Source of the DNA: Pseudomonas sp. GD03919
GTDB lineage: Bacteria; Pseudomonadota; Gammaproteobacteria; Pseudomonadales; Pseudomonadaceae
Direction of reading: 5' to 3'
Length of the DNA stretch: 64,000 bases
Assembly (NCBI RefSeq): GCF_029814935.1
Contig: NZ_CP104582.1
Coordinates: forward strand, 496,001-560,000
The translations under genes and the position numbers were made by a program. The notes beneath the pieces were generated by a model. It saw only the letters and a list, made by a program, of their open reading frames with translations, did not search any database and was not told where the DNA came from. Position 1 is the stretch's first letter, and the number at the start of each line of letters is the position of its first letter. Shown here one piece after another: positions 36,463 to 44,575 of this stretch.

Positions 36463-37832
36463 AGCCACTCAGCCTCGCATCGCGTCTCGCGCTTCAAATC
36501 ACACTGACCGGCGCCGCTTTGGTCGCGCTACTGATTGCACTGAGCTACTGGGTACTTGTGCGCCAACTGGAACTGCGCGCCCAGGAGGAGGTGACGGCCA
36601 AGCTCTCGCAGATCGATCATGGACTTCTAGAAGACACCAAAGCCCGTATGGGTCGTTCCTGGCAACACGCACTGAGCGATACGGTACTCGGCCATGACAA
36701 CCTTTCGATTACGGTCATCGGCGATACGGCGCAATCAGCCATTTTCAATATCGGCCGGTTCGCCCATGCGCCGCAGCAGCTGGATCTCGTGAGCAGGGAC
36801 GGCGACTATCTTGGCTGGACAACGAAGGATGGCGTGCAGATGCTAACCGGGCGCAAGCAAATCCAGGTCCCGGGACTGGCTCCAATGACGCTTTTGCTTT
36901 CGCAAGATCGCAGTGCCGATCAACGGCTGGTGGCTGCATTCCTGCGCTCGGCCTTAGTGATCGTGCCGATGCTACTGATATTGATCGGATTGGCTGGATG
37001 GCTAATCGCCCAAAATGGTTTGCGACCGCTGCGCAAGTTCCGGGTCTTGGCGACTAAGGTATCGACACAGGACCTATCACCCCGAATCCGCAGCGATCGG
37101 CTCCCACAAGAACTCCAGGCATTAGCGCACAGCCTCAACGTAATGCTTCATCGACTCGATGACGGAGTTCAGCAACTGTCACAGTTCTCGGACGATGTGG
37201 CCCATGAATTGAAAACTCCGCTGAACAACCTAATAGGCAAGGCGCAAGTGACTTTGGTACGTGAGCGAAGCAAAGAGCAGTATCGTGAAGTACTCGAATC
37301 ATCCGTTGAAGAACTGGAACGTATGGATCGAATCGTGTCAGACATGCTGTTTCTCGCCCAGGCCAGCCACGCCAGCCCAGCACTGAAACTCGAACAACTA
37401 TCCCTGGGAAGTGAGGCGAATCGCGTCTGTGAATACCTCGAAGTCCTCGCCGAAGAAGCCGGAGTCGCAACGACGGTAACGGGCGATGCCATAGTTCTAG
37501 GAAATCGGCTTATGGTCCAACGGGCCATTTCCAACCTGCTATCCAACGCGTTGCGGCATTCGAATACTGGCAGCACGGTCGAAATTAAGATACTTGAGAA
37601 GGACATAGACATCGTCTCGCTGGCTGTCACCAATCATGGCGCGACTATCGAATCGGATCATCTCCCGCACCTGTTCGACCGCTTTTACCGCGTTAACGGC
37701 ATACAACCTCGTGGGGCAGGATTGGGGCTAGCTATTGTCCGTTCAGTGATGAACCTCCACAAAGGCCACGTGGCCGTCGCCAGCAAAGACGGTCGGACCA
37801 CATTCGAACTCACCTTTCCTCGGCACGCCTGA
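36459..37832 (+). CDS. czcS: Heavy-metal sensor histidine kinase, CzcS/CopS type
   Basis: Membrane sensor of 457 aa. The first membrane helix is near residues 12-33, a periplasmic metal-sensing domain follows, and the second helix is VIVPMLLILIGLAGWLI near residue 170. Then come HAMP, the phospho-acceptor in DDVAHELKTPLNN, the N box (NLLSNALRHS) and the G box (GAGLGLAIV). The start is TTG at 36459, overlapping the regulator stop (TTGA), with GGAG about 8 nt upstream; this is a translationally coupled pair. Likely metals are Zn or Cd, by context. Confidence 0.85.
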   Translation: MKPLSLASRLALQITLTGAALVALLIALSYWVLVRQLELRAQEEVTAKLSQIDHGLLEDTKARMGRSWQHALSDTVLGHDNLSITVIGDTAQSAIFNIGRFAHAPQQLDLVSRDGDYLGWTTKDGVQMLTGRKQIQVPGLAPMTLLLSQDRSADQRLVAAFLRSALVIVPMLLILIGLAGWLIAQNGLRPLRKFRVLATKVSTQDLSPRIRSDRLPQELQALAHSLNVMLHRLDDGVQQLSQFSDDVAHELKTPLNNLIGKAQVTLVRERSKEQYREVLESSVEELERMDRIVSDMLFLAQASHASPALKLEQLSLGSEANRVCEYLEVLAEEAGVATTVTGDAIVLGNRLMVQRAISNLLSNALRHSNTGSTVEIKILEKDIDIVSLAVTNHGATIESDHLPHLFDRFYRVNGIQPRGAGLGLAIVRSVMNLHKGHVAVASKDGRTTFELTFPRHA

Positions 37833-38155
37833 TTCAAAGTGATACGGCTTGGTACCCACTCCCCATCAGACCAACGCCATACATTTAATGCATGCATGTA
37901 ATGCATGCATGGCCTAATCGAGCGTGGGATGGTCTACAAAAACGGGGTATCCGGATTTTTTGGTTGATTGGCTCATATCATGATGACGGAACCAACCATC
38001 AGCTCAGCGGATTACCTGGTTGATGACGACTCTTCTTCACGGCCCCTGCAAGTTTGCAGCAACGCCCAGGTTCGCATGCCGAGATACGCAGTGAGGCTTC
38101 GCGATCAACACACCATGCATTCACAATGTCACTGCAAGGTCCGGCATGTCTCTGC
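37833..38155. other. Intergenic stretch with a short tandem palindromic repeat
   Basis: Near 37888-37911 the sequence ATGCATGCATGTA is followed directly by ATGCATGCATG; each copy contains the self-complementary ATGCATGCAT. No convincing gene is seen in the rest, although short frames exist on both strands. The repeat could be a protein-binding site or chance alternating purine-pyrimidine DNA. Confidence 0.45.
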
Positions 38156-38590
38156 TCAGTCCTTACGGCCTGAGCTAGCCCTATACAGCTGTTGTTTGCT
38201 CTCCTCGCTGATCCCCGTCAGGATGCCGCAGGCATTGATCTCCCGACCCTCGTTGCAACTCGCCCTCAGTGAAACGAGTTGTTGCTCAAGCGCTTGCAGA
38301 GCAGTTATCTGCGACCGCACATGAGAGATGTGGTCATCGAGCATGGCGTTGACGGCGGTACAAGGCTGGCGAGGGTCGTCCTGATAGCTCTTTAGCTCGC
38401 GAATCTCTGTCAGTGACAGGTCCAGAATTCGGCAGCGGCGGATAAAGGCAAGCCACTCGCCATGCTTCTCGGTATAGACACGGTAACCATTCTCCTGCCG
38501 TTCTGGCGGCGGCAACAGGCCCTGCTGCTCATAGAAGCGGATCGTCTGCGTGTCGATACCCGCTATCTGGGCTAACTGACCAATGCGCAT
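38156..38590 (-). CDS. cadR: CadR-type MerR-family regulator
   Basis: Cd/Pb/Zn-responsive activator of 144 aa. The MerR winged helix is MRIGQLAQIAGIDTQTIRFY through the second wing; a dimerisation helix and metal-binding Cys residues follow at positions 77 (DDPRQPCTAV), 112 (SCNEG) and 121 (NACGIL), the CadR/PbrR arrangement. ATG at 38590 is the normal family start. It is divergent from the HMA-CDF transporter gene, the usual target of such a regulator, and the MerR-type promoter lies between them. Confidence 0.88.
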   Translation of the reverse strand: MRIGQLAQIAGIDTQTIRFYEQQGLLPPPERQENGYRVYTEKHGEWLAFIRRCRILDLSLTEIRELKSYQDDPRQPCTAVNAMLDDHISHVRSQITALQALEQQLVSLRASCNEGREINACGILTGISEESKQQLYRASSGRKD

Positions 38591-38618
38591 CGTGTGAATC
38601 CTTATCGGCTCTGCATTA

Positions 38619-38652
38619 TTGACCTTGTAGTAGCTATATAGTTTTTAATACT
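38619..38652 (+). promoter_or_regulatory. MerR-type promoter of the CDF transporter gene
   Basis: A -35 element TTGACC at 38619-38624 is separated by about 19-20 bp from a -10 near TTTAATA (38644-38650). The over-long spacer contains an imperfect CTTGTAG/CTATATAG inverted repeat, as expected for CadR. The -10 lies so close to ATG 38661 that this codon is unlikely to be the start. Confidence 0.65.
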
Positions 38653-38684
38653 AGCAATCTATGTTGGTTAACTGGAGCCGTATC

Positions 38685-39581
38685 GTGAGTAAAGCCTGTG
38701 GTGGCCCATGTAGCTGCGATGCAACGCCTGCAGCGGATACCGATATGCCGGTCTCCTCCGAAGCGTCAGGGGAATGGGTCAGCGTGTATGCTGTGCCGAA
38801 GATGGATTGTCCCTCAGAAGAACGGATGATCCGCTTGGCGCTGAACGGCTTTGATGAGATTCGAACGCTGTCCTTCGACTTGTCGAACCGCCGATTGGAG
38901 GTCGTGCATGACGGCGAGGCTGAGCCCATTACCGCGAAACTGGCGACCTTGGGGCTAGGCGCCTCTCTTCAGGAAACCGTCATTGCCGACCCAGAGACGA
39001 TCAAGGCCGCTGAGAGCTCGGCAGTCTCTGCTACGCAGGAGTCAGGCACTCTGCGCGTGTTGCTCGGTATCAATGCGATCATGTTCGTGGTGGAAATGAC
39101 TGCTGGCCTGATCGCCCAGTCTACCGGCCTGATCGCTGATTCCCTGGATATGTTTGCCGATGCAGCCGTCTATGGCCTGGCTCTCTATGCCGTAGGGCGC
39201 AGTGCGAAAATGCAGGTACGTGCCGCGCATCTGGCAGGGGTACTGCAACTGATTTTGGCTATCGGCGTACTCGTCGAGGTGGTGCGACGCTTTGTTTTCG
39301 GTAGTGAGCCTGAATCGCTGATGATGATGGCGATCGCCTTCGTCGCGTTGATCGCCAATACCGGTTGCCTGCTGTTGATATCCAAGCACCGCGAAGGCGG
39401 CGCGCATATGAAGGCAAGCTGGATATTCTCGGCCAATGATGTGGTGATCAACATGGGCGTCATCGCCGCCGGTGCCTTGGTCGCCTGGACGGGGTCCAGC
39501 TACCCTGACCTGATTATCGGTACCATCGTGGGCCTGATCGTCCTCAACGGCGCTCGGCGCATCCTGGCGCTCAAGGGGTGA
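38685..39581 (+). CDS. CDF-family cation transporter with N-terminal HMA domain
   Basis: Cation exporter of about 298 aa. The N-terminal Cys-containing tail (SKACGGPCSCD) and an HMA domain (VPKMDCPSEERMIRLALNGF, about residues 32-95) precede six membrane helices. The CDF metal motifs are ADSLDMFADAAVYG and SANDVVINMG. The GTG at 38685 is chosen over ATG at 38661: GGAG lies 7 nt before it, and the CadR promoter -10 would leave almost no leader for the ATG. CadR-linked transporters of this type detoxify Cd, Zn or Pb, which is an inference here from its neighbour. Confidence 0.85.
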   Translation: MSKACGGPCSCDATPAADTDMPVSSEASGEWVSVYAVPKMDCPSEERMIRLALNGFDEIRTLSFDLSNRRLEVVHDGEAEPITAKLATLGLGASLQETVIADPETIKAAESSAVSATQESGTLRVLLGINAIMFVVEMTAGLIAQSTGLIADSLDMFADAAVYGLALYAVGRSAKMQVRAAHLAGVLQLILAIGVLVEVVRRFVFGSEPESLMMMAIAFVALIANTGCLLLISKHREGGAHMKASWIFSANDVVINMGVIAAGALVAWTGSSYPDLIIGTIVGLIVLNGARRILALKG

Positions 39582-39723
39582 GGCTGCACGGTACGCAGCT
39601 ATCGATGCCTGGGACACTTGATCGAAGTGGCTGTACAAGCGCGCTAGGCCTGAACGACAGCATATAGCGCGAAGGCTCGGAGCCAGCAAGGTAGCGTATC
39701 TAGGAATCAACCAAGGAAGGAAG

Positions 39724-40485
39724 ATGATGGATAGTATCTGGCTGGTACTCGGCCTGGCGCTGTTGCCCGCCTTAGGCAATTTTAGTGGTGGGCTCGCTGC
39801 GGAGGCCTCCCGAACTACCGGGCGCCGTCTCAATTACGCCCTTCACGGCGCTGCCGGCCTCGTCATTGCGGTGGTGGCGGTTGAAATCATGCCGCGCGTG
39901 CTAGAGAACCTCTCAGCCTGGGTAATCGCCCTCGCTTTCGCGCTGGGCGGCATTGCTTACGTAGGTATCGAGAAGCTCGTTGAGAGTCTCCAGAAGCGAC
40001 AAGGCCAGCAGGGAGAAGGCGGTCAGACGAGTGTCTGGATGATCTATATCGCCGTATCCATCGACCTGTTCAGCGATGGCCTCCTGATCGGGGCGGGGTC
40101 GGCGGTCTCACCGTCGGTCGCGATAATCCTGGCGGCGGGTCAGGTTCTCGCCGATGTTCCTGAGGGCTTTGCGACGATCGCCACCATGAAAGATAAAGGA
40201 ATCCCTCGTAGCAAGCGGATACTGCTCTCTGCTTCCTTCGCGATTCCTGTGCTCTCGGCAGCCGTCTTTGCTTACTTCGTACTCAGGAACCAGCCGGAGG
40301 CATTTAAGCTAGCGGCACTGACGTTCACGGCAGGCCTTCTCACGGTCGCTGCCATCGAAGATATGGTCTCCGAGGCTCACGAGAGCGGTGACGATACGCA
40401 CATCTCACTGCTGGCTTTCATAGGCGGCTTCGTCCTGTTCGTTCTGGTATCAGCGGGCTTGGAAGGGGTGGTATCGCAAAGCTAA
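39724..40485 (+). CDS. ZIP-family metal transporter
   Basis: Membrane protein of 253 aa with about eight helices. The ZIP signature helices are seen in IAVSIDLFSDGLLIGAGSAV and GQVLADVPEGFATIATM, in which the usual HNxPEG appears as ADVPEG. AAGGAAGG lies just upstream of the tandem ATGs at 39724. ZIP proteins usually import Zn or other divalent cations, which is unexpected among efflux genes; a role in balancing Zn pools or regulated release is possible. It lies about 140 nt after the CDF gene on the same strand. Confidence 0.82.
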   Translation: MMDSIWLVLGLALLPALGNFSGGLAAEASRTTGRRLNYALHGAAGLVIAVVAVEIMPRVLENLSAWVIALAFALGGIAYVGIEKLVESLQKRQGQQGEGGQTSVWMIYIAVSIDLFSDGLLIGAGSAVSPSVAIILAAGQVLADVPEGFATIATMKDKGIPRSKRILLSASFAIPVLSAAVFAYFVLRNQPEAFKLAALTFTAGLLTVAAIEDMVSEAHESGDDTHISLLAFIGGFVLFVLVSAGLEGVVSQS

Positions 40486-41178
40486 CGTACTGCTCCCCAA
40501 CACAGCCACTGTCGTGCTGGCCGAATACGAAGCAGCTCCCAGCTTACGGCGCACCTAGTCGAGTCCAGAAACATTCACTTTGCCACCCTGGCCAGCCGGC
40601 CGAATGAATTGACGCAGCTTGATTAAGCGGAGCAAGAAAGCATGAGCCACAGATCAGATCTAGCTCCGTAGCACGCGGAGTCGGCACAAGAAAAAGCATG
40701 GGCTCGTTAATGATCCGAGCCTCAAATTAAGAAGCGATCTTTATTGCCTGGCTTTATTGCAGATCAGACCTTTCGGACAGATGACCTGAGCATTACATTA
40801 ATGTCAGCCTATAGCCTTAGGGTTCCCATAGACATCACAGTCCGCATAGCGTTTTTACGCTACCGACTAACCGCTTCTCGGTTTATAGAGGCGCTCGATG
40901 TGGTAAATCGACACACACGCCCTGGCTGATGCGTTCGCTCGAACTTCGTCAATAAAACTTCGCTCATCGCCGCGCTGTCCTGGCAGTCAACAATACAGCT
41001 CATGCTGCAGCCGATCCCATGAGCAGCAAGCAGTAAAAAATAACCAAAATGTAATTTTCAGGAAAGGCTCCAGTAAGCTGATTCGATTATTACAACTTAG
41101 TAAGTTAACTAATTATTTATATAGGGCCATATGCTGGCGGCATGCACGGATACCCGAGAGCGAAAACCCGCCACAGGC
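40486..41178. other. Long intergenic region before the copper ATPase
   Basis: About 690 nt without a recognisable gene. A 61-codon frame at 40744-40929 has no ribosome site or family pattern. The right part is AT-rich and contains TAACCAAAATGTAAT at 41041-41055, matching the TGTAAT half of the copper box, ahead of the full box at 41179. It may be decayed DNA from an earlier rearrangement. Confidence 0.5.
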
Positions 41179-41232
41179 TTACAGAAATGTAATGCTTGGG
41201 TCAGGCCAATGTCAGCCGTTCGCGGGTACTCT
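41179..41232 (+). promoter_or_regulatory. CopR-type promoter of the first copper ATPase
   Basis: The box TTACAGAAATGTAAT (41179-41193) is followed at fixed spacing by TCAG (41201), TGTCAG (41210) and a -10-like TACTCT (41227). The same geometry recurs before other copper genes in the window. It stands 46 bp before the ATPase start codon. Confidence 0.7.
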
Positions 41233-41277
41233 ATATAAAATATCTCCGAGTGCGCGCAGGGTTTAACAGGAGCGGTA

Positions 41278-43599
41278 ATGTCTCAGGCCAATCAGCCACA
41301 CCCCACACTTCAGACCCCATCGGATCGTGACCCTGTTTGTGGCATGACGGTCAAAGCCGACAGCCCGCATCAGACCAGCCACGCCGGCCAACAACTGCTT
41401 TTCTGCAGCCAGCGCTGTCTGGAAAAATTCACTGCCGAGCCAAGCAGATATCTGGATGCCGGGCATGCTCATGGCGAGACGCCGACCGTCGATCACGGCG
41501 CCGAATACACCTGCCCGATGCACCCCGAAATACTGCAGATCGGCCCAGGCACGTGCCCCAAATGCGGCATGGCCCTGGAGCCGGTCATGCCCGAACTGGA
41601 AGAAGAGGACAACCCGGAGCTCAGGGACTTTTCTCGACGCTTCTGGTGGACGTTGCCGTTCACCGTGATTGTCACCGTGCTGGCCATGGGCGGGCATGCC
41701 CTCAGTCCGTTCCACGGCGCCACGCAGAACTGGGTCGAACTGGCACTGGCCACCCCTGTGGCGCTCTGGGCTGGCTGGCCCTTCTACGTGCGCTGCGTGC
41801 AATCGTTCATCAACCGTAGCCCGAACATGTGGACGCTGATCGGCCTCGGAACCTCCGCCGCCTACCTGTACAGCCTGATCGCCACCCTGGCGCCCGGCGT
41901 ATTCCCCGACCACTTCATGCAGGGTGAACGCATCGGCGTGTACTTCGAGGCGGCAGCGGTGATCATCTCGCTGACCCTGCTCGGCCAAATCCTGGAACTC
42001 AAGGCGCGCTCGCAGACCTCGGCGGCGATCAGGTCGCTGCTCGGCCTGGCGCCCAAGACCGCGCGACGGATCAATGCCGATGGCAGCGAAGAGGACATTC
42101 CCCTCACCCATGTGCACAGCGGCGACAAGCTTCGGGTGCGCCCAGGCGAAAAAGTGCCGGTTGATGGCTTGGTGGTGGAAGGCGAAAGCGCGGTGGACGA
42201 GTCGATGTTGACCGGCGAGCCGGTGCCGATCATGAAACGCGCCGGTGACAGCCTAATCGGCGCTACCCTCAACAGCCACGGCAGCCTGGTGATGCAGGCA
42301 CAAAAGGTCGGCAGCTCGACCATGCTTGCGCAGATCGTCCAGATGGTGGCCCAGGCGCAGCGCTCCAAGGCGCCAATGCAGCGGCTGGCCGACGTCATTG
42401 CCGGGCGTTTCGTGCTGGCGGTCATCGCCATTGCTATCCTGACCTTCGTGGTATGGGGCCTGTGGGGTCCGGAGCCGAGCTGGGTGTTCGGTCTGATCAA
42501 CGCAGTCGCGGTACTGATCATTGCCTGCCCCTGCGCCCTGGGCCTGGCCACGCCGATGTCGGTGATGGTCGCCACCGGCAAGGCGGCCGGCAGCGGCGTG
42601 CTGTTCCGCGATGCTGCCGCGATAGAAAACCTGCGCAAGATCGACACGCTGATCGTCGATAAGACCGGCACGCTCACTGAGGGCCGCCCTGCTTTCCACA
42701 GCGTCGAGGCGGCGCCCGGCTTCACGCGGGACGAGGTACTGCGACTGGCCGCCAGCCTGGATCAGGGCAGCGAACATCCCCTGGCCCACGCCATCGTCGA
42801 TCATGCCCGTGCCCAGGGCCTGGCGCTGAGCACGCCTGAAACCTTCGAATCGGCCTCCGGCATCGGCGTGCGTGGCAAGGTTGACGGCCGCGACTTGCAG
42901 TTGGGCAACACCGCGCTGATGAATGATGCCGGCGTGGATGCCAGCCCACTCAAGGCGCATGCCGAACAACTGCGCGGCGAAGGCGTGAGCATCATGTTCC
43001 TGGCGGTGGACAACGTGCTGGCCGGTCTGCTGGCGGTTGCCGACCCGATCAAGCCGACCTCAAAACTGGCGATCCAGCGCCTGCAGGCAGACGGCATACG
43101 GGTGATCATGGCCACCGGCGATGGCCTGACGACTGCCCGAGCAGTAGCCCGCGAACTGGGTATCGAGGAGGTGCACGGCGAGGTCAAGCCGCAGGATAAG
43201 GAACGCCTGACCGCCTCGCTACAACAGCAAGGACACCGCGTGGCCATGGCCGGCGACGGCATCAACGACGCCCCGGCCCTGGCGCGCGCCGATATCGGCA
43301 TTGCTATGGGCACCGGCACCGACGTGGCGATGAACAGCGCCCAGGTCACGCTGGTCAAGGGCGACCTGCTCGGCATCCTGCGCGCGCGCAGCCTGTCGGT
43401 GGCCACCGTGCGCAACATGCACCAGAACCTGACCTTCGCCTTTCTTTACAACGCCCTGGGGGTCCCTCTGGCAGCCGGCCTGCTCTACCCGCTGACTGGC
43501 CTCCTGCTGTCACCAATAATCGCAGCGCTGGCGATGAGCATGAGTTCCGCTTCGGTGGTGTTCAACGCCTTGAGACTGCGCAAAGTATCAATCGATTGA
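41278..43599 (+). CDS. Copper-exporting P-type ATPase, YHS/HMBD type, copy 1
   Basis: P1B-type ATPase of 773 aa that exports Cu(I) or Ag(I) from the cytoplasm. Instead of HMA domains it starts with a YHS domain ([20 protein letters not shown] ... [10 protein letters not shown]) and a heavy-metal-binding domain with CPMHPE ... [10 protein letters not shown]. The membrane metal site is CPC at residues 417-419 ([13 protein letters not shown]); the phosphorylated Asp461 lies in [18 protein letters not shown] and [11 protein letters not shown] are also present. This layout is that of the SilP/CopF class. It is preceded by a CopR box and followed by copZ, copG and dsbD. A close paralogue lies at 51944. 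Confidence 0.93.
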   Translation: MSQANQPHPTLQTPSDRDPVCGMTVKADSPHQTSHAGQQLLFCSQRCLEKFTAEPSRYLDAGHAHGETPTVDHGAEYTCPMHPEILQIGPGTCPKCGMALEPVMPELEEEDNPELRDFSRRFWWTLPFTVIVTVLAMGGHALSPFHGATQNWVELALATPVALWAGWPFYVRCVQSFINRSPNMWTLIGLGTSAAYLYSLIATLAPGVFPDHFMQGERIGVYFEAAAVIISLTLLGQILELKARSQTSAAIRSLLGLAPKTARRINADGSEEDIPLTHVHSGDKLRVRPGEKVPVDGLVVEGESAVDESMLTGEPVPIMKRAGDSLIGATLNSHGSLVMQAQKVGSSTMLAQIVQMVAQAQRSKAPMQRLADVIAGRFVLAVIAIAILTFVVWGLWGPEPSWVFGLINAVAVLIIACPCALGLATPMSVMVATGKAAGSGVLFRDAAAIENLRKIDTLIVDKTGTLTEGRPAFHSVEAAPGFTRDEVLRLAASLDQGSEHPLAHAIVDHARAQGLALSTPETFESASGIGVRGKVDGRDLQLGNTALMNDAGVDASPLKAHAEQLRGEGVSIMFLAVDNVLAGLLAVADPIKPTSKLAIQRLQADGIRVIMATGDGLTTARAVARELGIEEVHGEVKPQDKERLTASLQQQGHRVAMAGDGINDAPALARADIGIAMGTGTDVAMNSAQVTLVKGDLLGILRARSLSVATVRNMHQNLTFAFLYNALGVPLAAGLLYPLTGLLLSPIIAALAMSMSSASVVFNALRLRKVSID

Positions 43600-43604
43600 G
43601 GTTC

Positions 43605-43635
43605 TTGACCTTGCCACCTTGGCAAGGTTGAGAAT
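43605..43635 (+). promoter_or_regulatory. CueR-type promoter of copZ copy 1
   Basis: TTGACC (43605) and GAGAAT (43630) are 19 bp apart. The spacer holds the dyad ACCTTGCC-N5-GGCAAGGT, a perfect 8-bp inverted repeat of the CueR/MerR type. No cueR gene is in this window, so the regulator would act from elsewhere. Confidence 0.8.
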
Positions 43636-43672
43636 TGCCTCAACCCCAACAGCAACCTCGCAAGGAGATGCC

Positions 43673-43945
43673 ATGAGCACCGTTGAATTGAACGTCAAAG
43701 GCATGAGCTGCGGCTCATGCGTCCTGCATGTCACCGAGGCGCTCAACGCAGTTGAAGGCGTCACCGAGGTTGATGTCGACCTGCAAGCGGCCCGTGTGCG
43801 GGTCAGCGGAGAGTGCGACAGCGATGTGCTTGTCGCCGCTCTGGGTGATGCTGGATACCCCGCTCAACTGAGCAGTCCGGCGGCCTCATCGAGCACTGCG
43901 AAGAAAACCGGATGCAGTGGCAGCAGCGGCTGCTGTTGCAAATGA
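43673..43945 (+). CDS. copZ: Copper chaperone CopZ-like, Cys-rich tail
   Basis: HMA-domain protein of 90 aa that would deliver Cu(I) to the ATPase. The metal site is GMSCGSC (Cys13 and Cys16). After the ferredoxin-like domain a low-complexity tail adds five more Cys (KKTGCSGSSGCCCK), unusual for CopZ and possibly a second copper site. ATG at 43673 is chosen because AAGGAG lies 6 nt upstream and the HMA domain starts there. Its own CueR-type promoter lies in the 73-nt gap after the ATPase. Confidence 0.88.
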   Translation: MSTVELNVKGMSCGSCVLHVTEALNAVEGVTEVDVDLQAARVRVSGECDSDVLVAALGDAGYPAQLSSPAASSSTAKKTGCSGSSGCCCK

Positions 43946-43970
43946 GCAAACCATTGAAAACAGGTTTTTT

Positions 43971-44429
43971 ATGTCCAGAAGACTGACTACCGCGGCGCTC
44001 GCCGCTCTGCTGCTAAGTGGCGCCGCCCAGGCCGCGCAACCCCTGATCATTGATGTGCACCGCGACGCCAACTGTGGATGCTGCAAGGACTGGATTACCT
44101 ACCTGGAGAACAACGGCTTCGAAGTCCGCGACCACGTCGAACGCAACATGAACACAGTCAAGCAAGACCTCGGCGTGAAACCGCGTCTGGCTTCCTGCCA
44201 TACAGGCGTGATCGATGGAAAGTTCGTTGAAGGTCACGTGCCCGTGGCGCAGATCCTGGAGCTTCGCAAGCGCCCTGACCTGCTGGGCATCGCCGTGCCA
44301 GGCATGCCGGCTGGCTCACCAGGCATGGAGTATGGCGACGTCAAACACCCGTACCAGGTGATCGGAATAACCCGCACTGGCCGAGAAAAGGTCATTGCCA
44401 ATTATCCGCTGGAACAAGCCGCGCATTAA
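43971..44429 (+). CDS. copG: DUF411 copper-binding protein CopG, copy 1
   Basis: Periplasmic protein of 152 aa. A signal peptide (LTTAALAALLLSGAAQA) precedes the mature start. The CopG copper site is visible as NCGCCKDW (Cys35, Cys37, Cys38) with LASCHTG (Cys76, His77). P. aeruginosa CopG is known to bind a multinuclear copper cluster at these Cys. ATG at 43971 starts the signal peptide. It lies 25 nt after copZ and is probably co-transcribed. A second copy is at 61727. Confidence 0.9.
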   Translation: MSRRLTTAALAALLLSGAAQAAQPLIIDVHRDANCGCCKDWITYLENNGFEVRDHVERNMNTVKQDLGVKPRLASCHTGVIDGKFVEGHVPVAQILELRKRPDLLGIAVPGMPAGSPGMEYGDVKHPYQVIGITRTGREKVIANYPLEQAAH

Positions 44430-44575
44430 TAGCGACTCGCCGGGCGGGCTGGTACTGGCTGGCATCCTGCGATGCACTGAATCGCAGCGGAGGCCATCCC
44501 CCCAGCCCGCACTTCAAAAATCCCGGCTCCGTTAACAAGCTGAAATAGACCTCCTTTTCGTTATTAGCCCGCGAG

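Noticed and set aside
37968..38324. Plus-strand frame of 118 codons before and across cadR
   Set aside because: Its second half is antisense to the clear cadR gene and the first half shows no domain or ribosome site.
40744..40929. 61-codon frame in the long intergenic region before the copper ATPase
   Set aside because: No ribosome site, no domain and no neighbour in the same direction close enough to form an operon.
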